64,000 nt of DNA from the NCBI GenBank assembly GCA_963651465.1, contig CAVJPS010000016.1, forward strand, positions 1 to 64,000. Reading direction: 5' to 3'. The DNA is from SUG2458 sp963651465 (lineage in GTDB: Bacteria > Bacillota_I > Bacilli_A > RFN20 > CAG-826). How positions within the stretch are numbered: the stretch's first letter is position 1; every line of letters starts with the position of its first letter. The translations under genes were made by a program, and so were the position numbers. The notes beneath the pieces are model-generated. The model did no database searches and was not told where the DNA came from. It saw only the letters and a list, made by a program, of their open reading frames with translations. Shown one piece after another: positions 1 through 6,872 of the stretch.

Positions 1-48
1 CATTATATAGATACATCTCTACAATGTCCGTTCGACTATCATCTAAAA

Positions 49-429
49 TGGTGGAACAGAGGAGAATCGAACTCCTGTCCAAAAATAGTCCCACAATAAC
101 ATCTACAGTTTAGTTATATTTTAAAATTTAATTATTAATCAAAAACACAACAAATTAATCAATAACGAGATAACTTGAATTTTCATTGGTATTAGGTTAT
201 CACTAATAACAACTATTCTTTCTATATAACACTTTATCTAAAAATGAAAGACTAAGATTTCTAGTAAAGTGAGCTGCTCCCGATGGGAACACTAACGTCG
301 TGTGCTTACTAAGCTAAAGCGCAGCTATAATTTGATCTTTGTGTGCCATTTAATTGGCTTTTGGTGATAACGTCACCACTCGACTGCAGTTAAAGCATTA
401 CCAATTCCTGTCGAACCCAAAACTGTCCC
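49..429 (-). ncRNA. ssrA: Transfer-messenger RNA (tmRNA)
   Basis: The RNA rescues stalled ribosomes by acting first as alanyl-tRNA and then as a short mRNA. The 5' end GGGACAG (429-423) pairs with CTGTTCC just before the encoded CCA (3' end at 49), giving a seven-pair acceptor stem. The conserved GGGTTCGACAGG block follows the 5' stem, and a T-arm with GTTCGATTC precedes the 3' stem. The most likely tag frame starts at GGC (347) and encodes GTQRSNYSCALA, followed by tandem stops TAG TAA (311-306). Tags of this family usually end in a hydrophobic Ala-Leu-Ala-type degron, which supports this frame, but the resume codon was placed by eye. The RNA is 381 nt, a normal length. Confidence 0.93.
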
Positions 430-464
430 ATGAATTAATAAAGTACACCTTATTGGTGCACCTT

Positions 465-492
465 ATTTTAACACATTAATTATTTATTTCAA
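465..492 (-). promoter_or_regulatory. Promoter of ssrA
   Basis: On the minus strand TTGAAA (492-487) is followed after 16 bases by TAAAAT (470-465). This would start a precursor about 30 nt upstream of the mature tmRNA end. The precursor leader holds a small hairpin, GTGCACC pairing with GGTGTAC (about 444-462). The mature 5' end would then be made by RNase P. Confidence 0.6.
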
Positions 493-498
493 ATAAAT

Positions 499-526
499 TT
501 GTTTTTTAATTAAATATTGTTAAAAT
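499..526 (+). promoter_or_regulatory. Promoter of the unknown gene at 552
   Basis: TTGTTT (499-504), a 16-base spacer and TAAAAT (521-526) give a plausible sigma-A promoter. Transcription would start near 533, which favours the ATG at 552 over the one at 540. Confidence 0.45.
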
Positions 527-551
527 AAAATTAATAGGGATGGGATATAAT

Positions 552-1283
552 ATGTGTTTTATTACTAATAGTTTTATAAAGAAAACTCGCTATGAAATGG
601 GATCACTAGATTTTTCTATTGAAGATAAAAGTCAATTAAGTCAATTACTTTTCCATCAAGTTGTAGTATATATATTATTAACATTAAAACACATTACTGA
701 TGTTAATATTGTTAATTCACATTACAACTGGGTATTTAATCATTGGGATAAAATAGAAAGAGCATTTCTTCATCCTAAATGGAAGAAATGTGAAGAACCT
801 TATTCGGAATTAGATGTAGAAATAAATGATTTTTTCTATACTAACCGTCATATTGTTACTAATATTTTCTGTGACGATTACTCTAATTTATATTTTGATG
901 GACAAATCCATATTGATAAGTTAGATAATTTAAAACATCCCGAAAATCCATTTGAAGTCGTTGATACTGATAAAGGAAGTTTAGTCTTTACAAAAGAGTA
1001 CTTAACGAAGACAAGAACACACGGACATTTTGATATAGACCAGGCTATTGCTAGATGTATCAATCTTTGTGTTAATACAAAAAACAACAAATATATTTCA
1101 TACATTATATATAAAAATGGCAAAACAGTTTATGACATTAATGTTTGTAATGCTGTTAAAGAACATATTGAAAAATTAGTAACGACAGAAATATTAGATG
1201 AAGCTACTAACGAAATAGAATTCGCTTTAAAAGTAAGTGCCCTTAATTATATATTTACGAAAAATCGCCCACATAATATGTAA
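552..1283 (+). CDS. Hypothetical cytosolic protein
   Basis: I do not recognise this protein. It has 243 residues from the chosen start. There is no signal peptide or membrane segment, and it has many aromatic residues, Asn and His. The in-frame ATG at 540 has its ribosome site directly against it, whereas the ATG at 552 has GGGA six bases upstream, so 552 is preferred. The gene sits between the divergent ssrA gene and a convergent TIR gene, with a shared bidirectional terminator at its 3' end. The neighbourhood (tmRNA, TIR) would fit an accessory or defence gene, but nothing in the protein itself shows that. Confidence 0.7.
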   Translation: MCFITNSFIKKTRYEMGSLDFSIEDKSQLSQLLFHQVVVYILLTLKHITDVNIVNSHYNWVFNHWDKIERAFLHPKWKKCEEPYSELDVEINDFFYTNRHIVTNIFCDDYSNLYFDGQIHIDKLDNLKHPENPFEVVDTDKGSLVFTKEYLTKTRTHGHFDIDQAIARCINLCVNTKNNKYISYIIYKNGKTVYDINVCNAVKEHIEKLVTTEILDEATNEIEFALKVSALNYIFTKNRPHNM

Positions 1284-1307
1284 CATAAATAAAATGCTAT
1301 TAAATAC

Positions 1308-1341
1308 AAAAAGAACCTATTTTCAATATTAGGTTCTTTTT
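1308..1341. terminator. Bidirectional rho-independent terminator
   Basis: A 12-bp stem (1308-1319 with 1330-1341) has A and T tracts on both sides. It serves the converging unknown gene and the TIR gene. Confidence 0.85.
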
Positions 1342-1358
1342 AATACTATCTATAAATA

Positions 1359-1832
1359 TTATTTTTCTTTTAATCTTTTTATTAATTGTTCTGCAAATAA
1401 CAATGATATTTGATCACAATTTTTAAAATTCGACCATTCAAGTACTTGTATTGCAGCTAGGTCAGGATATCTATTTTTAAATTCATCTATGCTTACTTTA
1501 TATAAAATAGGTAAAACTATTTTTTGACCAGTTCTATTTTGTCTATTTAATAATTCTTTTAATTCTTTTTCAGTCCATTCTCTACCAAAATAGTTTTTAG
1601 AAATAACAATTATAGCAAATTCAGATTTTTCTAATCCTTCATATATTTTGCTTTTCCAATTATCTCCCCATTTAAAAACATCCTTATCGTAAAAAATATT
1701 TATATTCAATTTTGATAAAGATTTATATAAATCATTAACAAATCTAATCTTATCTTTATTGGCGTGAGATATAAAAACATCATAGTTTAATAATTTTTTA
1801 TTATTAATACTTTTTGTATTGTTATCTTCCAT
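1359..1832 (-). CDS. Stand-alone TIR domain protein
   Basis: The 157 residues are almost entirely one TIR domain. The first strand and box 1 read YDVFISH (residues 17-23), and the region around residue 80 reads SKNYFGREWTEKEL. The WxxxE motif places a candidate catalytic glutamate at Glu90, as in NAD-cleaving TIR enzymes. No effector, STING, Argonaute or transmembrane domain is attached. The gene lies 49 bp downstream of glcK in the same direction, with its own ribosome site (AAGGAG). Bacterial TIR proteins often work in anti-phage defence or NAD turnover; whether this one is an enzyme or an adaptor is not shown. The domain call is confident, the role is not. Confidence 0.88.
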   Translation of the reverse strand: MEDNNTKSINNKKLLNYDVFISHANKDKIRFVNDLYKSLSKLNINIFYDKDVFKWGDNWKSKIYEGLEKSEFAIIVISKNYFGREWTEKELKELLNRQNRTGQKIVLPILYKVSIDEFKNRYPDLAAIQVLEWSNFKNCDQISLLFAEQLIKRLKEK

Positions 1833-1881
1833 GTTTTTATATTCTCCTTACTGTTAAAAATAATTTTATATTAATTACTAA

Positions 1882-2835
1882 TTATTCTTTCATTGCTAAT
1901 GATGCTGCTCCAACAATACCAGCATCATTACCAAAATTAGAAACAACAATCTTAGCGTGAGGAGTATTCTTTAATCCCCATTCTACACTATCTAAATATT
2001 TTTCTAATCTAGAGGTTAAATTTTCTTTTTGTCCTGATAAACCTCCACCAATAATTAAACATTCTGGTCTAAAGATATTTAATATTGATCTAATACCTTC
2101 TCCTAAATATTTAATATAATTATCCACTACCATATTAGCAGTTTTATCACCTTGTAATGCTGTTTCAAAAGCAGTTCTACCATTAACTTGATTAATATCA
2201 TCTAAACAATATTGCCACATTAATGATTTCTTATCTTTTTCCATTGCTTCTTTGGAGTCTCTTATTAAAGCTGAGACTGAAGCATATGCTTCAAAACAAC
2301 CTTTATGACCACAGCCACAATCTTTTCCATCAACAACTAAAGTCATATGGCCAAGTTCAGCGCCAGTAAATCCTTCTCCTTCGTATAATTTACCATTAAT
2401 AATTATACCCCCACCAACACCAGTACCTAATGTAATTAATACTAAGTTTTGGTAGCCTTTACCTTCACCAAATTTATATTCCCCCATAATAGCAGCATTT
2501 GCGTCATTACAAATATAAGTAGGTATTCTCATATCTTTAAACATTTCAACGACAGGAACATTACTCCACTTAATATTCGGAGCATTTAATACAATTCCTT
2601 TTTCACTATCACATACTCCAGGGCAACCAATACCAATACCACTTAATTCACTTAATCTTACTTTTGAAAAATTACACAATTCTTCAATTTTTTCTTTCAT
2701 TAAGAAAATAACTCTTTCAGGAGAATTACTATTATAATCAACACGCAATATAGACTTATTGATAATTACCCCATTCGAATTAAGAAGGCCTAACTTAATT
2801 GACATTCCACCAACATCGATTCCAATATAATACAT
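1882..2835 (-). CDS. glcK: ROK family glucokinase
   Basis: The enzyme phosphorylates glucose to glucose-6-phosphate with ATP in the cytosol. The N-terminal phosphate loop reads GIDVGG (residues 5-10), and the catalytic Asp is in NDANAA (Asp111). The ROK zinc/substrate signature is intact: Glu160-x-x-His163, then Cys173, Cys175 and Cys180 in CGCGHKGC. The length of 317 matches the family. The start has a strong AGGGGAG site. No sugar transporter is adjacent; a TIR gene follows. The ROK family also includes N-acetylmannosamine and fructose kinases, so the substrate is inferred from overall similarity to Bacillus GlcK. Confidence 0.9.
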   Translation of the reverse strand: MYYIGIDVGGMSIKLGLLNSNGVIINKSILRVDYNSNSPERVIFLMKEKIEELCNFSKVRLSELSGIGIGCPGVCDSEKGIVLNAPNIKWSNVPVVEMFKDMRIPTYICNDANAAIMGEYKFGEGKGYQNLVLITLGTGVGGGIIINGKLYEGEGFTGAELGHMTLVVDGKDCGCGHKGCFEAYASVSALIRDSKEAMEKDKKSLMWQYCLDDINQVNGRTAFETALQGDKTANMVVDNYIKYLGEGIRSILNIFRPECLIIGGGLSGQKENLTSRLEKYLDSVEWGLKNTPHAKIVVSNFGNDAGIVGAASLAMKE

Positions 2836-2905
2836 ATTATTATCTCCCCTTTTTTATTAATTAATATACTTATACTTATAGTATAAAATGATTTTTTACA
2901 TAAAA

Positions 2906-2930
2906 AAAGAAGAAACATCGTTTCTTCTTT
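2906..2930 (-). terminator. Terminator of the 158-residue membrane protein gene
   Basis: A perfect 11-bp stem (2906-2916 with 2920-2930) and a three-base loop are followed by a T tract on the minus strand. Confidence 0.85.
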
Positions 2931-2944
2931 AAAGATTTTATAAA

Positions 2945-3421
2945 TTAATTTTGTGAAATTAATCTCTTAATTGCAAAGACTAAAGATGTAACAAATCCTA
3001 CAATACCAACGATTGCACCAATAATTGGTCCTACTCCGTTTGAATAATTAGTAGAAGCTACTGAACCATTTGCAGCACAGAATCCTAACTTATTGCAGAA
3101 TAATAAGATAAACGATGCTAAGAAACATGCAACTGTAATAAATGGTAATGCTTTAACACGTGGTGCAACAACAAATAAGACAGCACCAATAAGTGGTAAT
3201 AAGAATCCGATTAATGCAACAACGTTAACATTAGTATATGCATTATTAAGTGATTTCATTCTATAACCACCAAAAACATTATAAATGCCCCATACCTTAT
3301 CGCTTCCGCCTAAAGCACCTTTATAATAAATAGCAGTTGGGAAAATCATTGCAGCAATAACAACCGCAAATAAACAAATTAAAACAGTGCCAACTACACT
3401 TCTTCCAGTATTTTTACTCAT
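2945..3421 (-). CDS. Four-helix membrane protein, copy A
   Basis: The function is unknown. The 158-residue protein has an N-terminal membrane helix (about 10-30), an external loop of about 35 residues, two central helices (about 68-88 and 93-110), a short Asn/Ser/Thr-rich loop and a last helix starting GVGPIIGAIVG (about 128-150). A paralog with the same layout lies just upstream at 3551-4042. Both end with a G-x-GPII segment before the last helix, so they arose by duplication. It has a good GGAGG site and its own terminator. Confidence 0.75.
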   Translation of the reverse strand: MSKNTGRSVVGTVLICLFAVVIAAMIFPTAIYYKGALGGSDKVWGIYNVFGGYRMKSLNNAYTNVNVVALIGFLLPLIGAVLFVVAPRVKALPFITVACFLASFILLFCNKLGFCAANGSVASTNYSNGVGPIIGAIVGIVGFVTSLVFAIKRLISQN

Positions 3422-3510
3422 AAGAAATACCTCCGTCTAAATTATTATATATTTTATGTAAAATATCTTCAATATTTTTTGTTATTTATTGTGTTTAAAA
3501 AGCAAAAGAA

Positions 3511-3531
3511 AATCGCTCCTGAGGAGCGATT
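3511..3531 (-). terminator. Terminator of the 163-residue membrane protein gene
   Basis: A perfect 9-bp stem AATCGCTCC (3511-3519) pairs with 3523-3531, with a U-rich tail on the minus strand. It separates the two paralogous membrane protein genes into different transcripts. Confidence 0.85.
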
Positions 3532-3550
3532 AAAGTACATATTACAATAC

Positions 3551-4042
3551 TTATTTTAATGCTTTGTATGTGCCATATACACCAACTAATGCACCGACAC
3601 AGTTTAAAACGCCAGCGATAATTGGACCAGCACCCATAACGAAATTCTTTGAAGAATCAGCATTATAGTTGATTGTTGCATAAGATTTAACTGATAAGAA
3701 TGCTAAGACAGCACCAGCAATAAATGCTAATGTTGGTAATACAACAGCGACAGCACCTTTCTTTTTAACTAAGACAACAATAAGAATGTATACTAATACA
3801 GCAATTAATGCTAGGAAGAAACCTAAGAATGCAACTGTATTGAACTTAAGTATTACATTACCATCACTATCTTTAGAACCGAATGTGAAAGCTGGGACTT
3901 CAAAATTAGTACTAGCTTCAACACCAAGAATTGTTACTACGTATTTACCTGCAGGTACAAAAACCATACAAGCTGTTGCAATAGCAATAACTAATAATAA
4001 TAGAGGGATTAAGAAATTAAATGATTTTGATTTTTTTGCCAT
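3551..4042 (-). CDS. Four-helix membrane protein, copy B
   Basis: This unknown 163-residue protein is the paralog of the downstream copy A. The order is membrane helix 1 (about 8-28), an external loop with several acidic residues and FTFGSKD, two central helices (about 66-110), a loop containing Asn/Ser-rich NYNADSS, and a final helix beginning GAGPIIAG. Sequence identity to copy A is low outside the last helix but the topology is the same. The ribosome site is AAGGAG. No enzyme motif is visible. Confidence 0.75.
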   Translation of the reverse strand: MAKKSKSFNFLIPLLLLVIAIATACMVFVPAGKYVVTILGVEASTNFEVPAFTFGSKDSDGNVILKFNTVAFLGFFLALIAVLVYILIVVLVKKKGAVAVVLPTLAFIAGAVLAFLSVKSYATINYNADSSKNFVMGAGPIIAGVLNCVGALVGVYGTYKALK

Positions 4043-4090
4043 TTTTATATCTCCTTTTCTTTATTTTAAACCTTTTTAAAAAAAAATAAA

Positions 4091-4117
4091 ATACCGACCA
4101 TTTTAAATAGTCGGTTA
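4091..4117 (-). terminator. Terminator of the 115-residue gene
   Basis: ACCGAC (4093-4098) pairs with GTCGGT (4110-4115). The minus strand then runs into a long T-rich stretch. Confidence 0.6.
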
Positions 4118-4194
4118 TTATAATAAAAAATAAATATAAATGCTTAATGGCTTATCAATTATAATAAAAAATAGTATAATCGTATTTAGATATA

Positions 4195-4542
4195 TTAATC
4201 ACCGTAATCGGAACCTCTTGATTTGTCCTCTACATAGATGCCTAATTTATCTGTAATATCAAATATTTCTAGATAAATAAAATCATCTACGTGAGTACAA
4301 GGTTGCTCAAAATCACCCGTAAAGATAACGCGTTGATTCTTCTTGACTAAACGTTCCATTTCATTTAATATATCAACAATACAACTTGGATGTTGTTCTT
4401 TAAAACCTCTTAATTGAGTATAAAACATTGGTTCTATATAAAACATTGATCCATCGTTGTAACGATATAAAGTTGAAAAAGGGTTTTGTGGGTCTTCTAT
4501 GGCTTCAAGATTTTTCCAGTCATCGTAGAGTTTCACATTCAT
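4195..4542 (-). CDS. Small hypothetical protein
   Basis: An acidic soluble protein of 115 residues that I do not recognise. It has no membrane segment or signal. The GTG codon at 4545 is directly followed by ATG (4542); AGG lies six bases before the ATG, so 4542 is taken as the start. The gene is divergent from the HAD phosphatase gene at 4608, with only about 65 bp between them, and carries its own terminator. Confidence 0.65.
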   Translation of the reverse strand: MNVKLYDDWKNLEAIEDPQNPFSTLYRYNDGSMFYIEPMFYTQLRGFKEQHPSCIVDILNEMERLVKKNQRVIFTGDFEQPCTHVDDFIYLEIFDITDKLGIYVEDKSRGSDYGD

Positions 4543-4607
4543 CACCTGCCTTTATTTATTATACTAATTGTATTGTTTTTTACAATAAATGAAAGGAGAA
4601 AGTACTG

Positions 4608-5399
4608 ATGGAAAAAGATATTAAAGCGGTCATTACCGATATCGACGGAACATTATTTTCTCACTCGACGCATCAAGTTCCCCCAAGTGCGATTGAAGCA
4701 ATAAACAAATTACAAGCTAAAGGAATTAAAGTATTTCTTTGCTCTGGACGTAATGCTTATTTAGTTCGTAAACTTGGAGTACTTGAGCATATTACCCCAG
4801 ACGGTTTAATTACCATGAATGGTGCTAATGCTATTATTGATGGTAATATTATTTACCGTTACCCTATGCCAGAGAATGAAATTGATTTATTAATTAAGTT
4901 CTCTAAGAGGCTTCGTTTTGGTTTAACTCTTATTGAAGAAAAAGAAGGACATATTAATTATGTCGACGAAAGAGTTATTGCAGCTCACGAAGACTTTGGT
5001 ACTCGTTTCCCACAACCACGTTCATATCCTGATCATTATGATCGTCGTGTTTATCAAGCTATTGCCTTTGTTGATGAATTAGATGAATCACTATTTGCAC
5101 CACATTTAAAAGAATGTAAATGTGCAAGATGGCATCAATACGCTGTTGATATTATGCCTAAAGATAGTGATAAATCAAAAGGTGTATTAGCTGTATTAGA
5201 ATACTTCGGTTGGCAACCTGAAAACATTATGTGTTTAGGTGACAACATGAATGATGTTGAAATGTTGAGTTTTGCTGGCATATCTGTAGCAATGGGTAAT
5301 GCTCGTAGTGAAGCAAAAGCAGTTGCAGATTATGTAACTGATGATGTTGATGAAGATGGATGGGCAAATGCTATCAAACATTTTGGTCTTATCGATTAA
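4608..5399 (+). CDS. Cof-type HAD-superfamily phosphatase
   Basis: A cytosolic hydrolase of the HAD IIB (Cof) group, acting on sugar phosphates, FMN or similar small phosphates. HAD motif I is DIDGT (nucleophile Asp11, acid/base Asp13). Motif II is the Ser in LCSGR (Ser46), motif III is Lys191, and motif IV is GDNMNDVEML (Asp212, Asp216). The cap domain sits between motifs II and III, as in type IIB. The length of 263 is normal. It is monocistronic: AAAGGAG site before the start and a hairpin terminator right after the stop. The substrate cannot be read from the sequence. Confidence 0.9.
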   Translation: MEKDIKAVITDIDGTLFSHSTHQVPPSAIEAINKLQAKGIKVFLCSGRNAYLVRKLGVLEHITPDGLITMNGANAIIDGNIIYRYPMPENEIDLLIKFSKRLRFGLTLIEEKEGHINYVDERVIAAHEDFGTRFPQPRSYPDHYDRRVYQAIAFVDELDESLFAPHLKECKCARWHQYAVDIMPKDSDKSKGVLAVLEYFGWQPENIMCLGDNMNDVEMLSFAGISVAMGNARSEAKAVADYVTDDVDEDGWANAIKHFGLID

Positions 5400-5450
5400 G
5401 TAGATAACTACTTGTGTCTATTATAGAGGCACTTTTGTTATCTACTTTTT
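5400..5450 (+). terminator. Terminator of the HAD phosphatase gene
   Basis: GTAGATAAC (5400-5408) pairs with GTTATCTAC (5437-5445), enclosing a second small stem, and is followed by a T tract. Confidence 0.75.
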
Positions 5451-5513
5451 GTTTTAAAAAATAATATTTCATACGGAAATAATAAATAGTAAGTCTATTA
5501 CAGTTTGGTTAAT

Positions 5514-5552
5514 ACTTTTATTCTTGAATAAAAGTGCTGAATAATATACAAT
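5514..5552 (+). promoter_or_regulatory. Promoter with overlapping operator
   Basis: TTGAAT (5524-5529) and TACAAT (5547-5552) with a 17-base spacer form a promoter for the membrane protein at 5577. The -35 box lies inside a perfect 10-bp inverted repeat, ACTTTTATTC (5514-5523) with GAATAAAAGT (5526-5535). The repeat lacks a T tract, so it looks like a repressor site rather than a terminator. Confidence 0.5.
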
Positions 5553-5576
5553 AATGTAGAATGCGAGGTTATAAAA

Positions 5577-6800
5577 ATGAAAGTTACACAACAACCTATT
5601 AAAACTGAAAAAATGAATAACCAAGCAGCTGCTCCTAAAGCATCTGTTAAAGGATTATTCAAAACACTTATAAGCAACCAAGCATGTGTTGACTCTGCTA
5701 TTAATCATAAATGGTGGGTTGCTCTTCTCTTCTTTGTTGCTTCTATGGGATTATCAATTATTCCTTCAACTGTTAATACTGCTACTACACGTGGTGATAA
5801 TATTCTTACAAATTATCCTTATTCTGTAGATGTAGGTTTAGAAGATTTCAGCCGTAAACTTAATGGTGAAGTATATGATTCAACAACTGAATCAAGATCA
5901 ATTGATAGTGAAAAAGTAGTTAATTTTGTTATCTCTCCTGATGAGAACGGAACAAATAAGTTATCAATTGACGATACATCATTAACAAATCTTAACACTT
6001 ATGTTTTTACTGAAAAATTAACATATTCATTAGAAGATGGTACAGTTGATAATTACAAATATTATGAATACTCTACTACAACTGGTGAATATGAAGAAGA
6101 TAACATAACACCTAAAAAAGCCGCTCGTTTAAGAGTCTTCTATATTGCAGATGATCCAGCAACTGAAAATGATGAAGCTGCTACATTTGCTCGTTTTGAT
6201 CCACTCTTTGGTATTGAAATGCCAGATTTAGCTACTGACCACGTTGCTTACAAAGCTCCTGCTTCATTATTAGTATTAGGTACAAATTCATTCTTCTTTG
6301 TTAAATATAATACAGCTGCTACAACAAGAGCTGGTTATATGAATGTTTATAGTGGTGACTATGTTAATACATCATTAATTGACGGAAAATACAATTTACG
6401 TTTATTAGCATACGCAGATGGTGTTACTGATTTAACAGCTACCGAATTATCATTTACTGAATTAGCATCTTCTCAATGGTTAAGTTTCTTTGAAAATGGT
6501 TATAAGACATTAAGAAATAGAACAACTCTTGTAACATTCCTTGTAACTCTAGGAATGAACTTCGTTTTAACTATATTATTCGGATTTACATTATGGATTA
6601 TGTGCCGTGGTAAGAATAATCCAAACCGTCATTATAAGTTCCACGAAAACTTATTCATGGCTTTCTATGCATCATTAACTCCAGCAATCTTAACAATTAT
6701 TGTAGGATTTATGTTCCCACAAATTGCTTCATATGCATTTATTGCTGTAATGGCTATCCGTTTAATGTGGATGTCAATGAAAACATTTAGACCTCAATAA
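5577..6800 (+). CDS. Membrane protein with large external domain, unknown
   Basis: The 407-residue protein begins with about 45 cytosolic residues, then a membrane helix (about 45-63) and roughly 250 polar external residues rich in Thr, Asp and Tyr. It ends with three hydrophobic segments (about 318-342, 358-380 and 383-400). The layout recalls DUF1189-like envelope proteins of Bacilli, but I cannot confirm the family. The gene is alone between two terminators, with a GCGAGG ribosome site and a promoter/operator at 5514-5552. No catalytic motif is visible. Confidence 0.72.
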   Translation: MKVTQQPIKTEKMNNQAAAPKASVKGLFKTLISNQACVDSAINHKWWVALLFFVASMGLSIIPSTVNTATTRGDNILTNYPYSVDVGLEDFSRKLNGEVYDSTTESRSIDSEKVVNFVISPDENGTNKLSIDDTSLTNLNTYVFTEKLTYSLEDGTVDNYKYYEYSTTTGEYEEDNITPKKAARLRVFYIADDPATENDEAATFARFDPLFGIEMPDLATDHVAYKAPASLLVLGTNSFFFVKYNTAATTRAGYMNVYSGDYVNTSLIDGKYNLRLLAYADGVTDLTATELSFTELASSQWLSFFENGYKTLRNRTTLVTFLVTLGMNFVLTILFGFTLWIMCRGKNNPNRHYKFHENLFMAFYASLTPAILTIIVGFMFPQIASYAFIAVMAIRLMWMSMKTFRPQ

Positions 6801-6818
6801 CTTTAGTAAACAAAATCA

Positions 6819-6851
6819 AAAAGCATATGGTATTTAAAATCATATGCTTTT
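6819..6851. terminator. Bidirectional terminator
   Basis: AAAGCATATG (6819-6828) pairs with CATATGCTTT (6841-6850), with T runs on both strands. It ends both the membrane protein gene and the converging ABC operon. Confidence 0.85.
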
Positions 6852-6872
6852 TTTATATATTGTAATTTTAAG

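Noticed and set aside
1..48. Possible tRNA or attachment-site fragment beside the tmRNA 3' end
   Set aside because: GTTCGACTATC recalls a T-loop, but no paired arms or acceptor can be built and no repeat of the tmRNA 3' end is seen. The window edge prevents further reading.
3786..4079. 97-codon plus-strand ORF antisense to the membrane protein gene
   Set aside because: It mirrors the coding frame of 3551-4042 and has no ribosome site.
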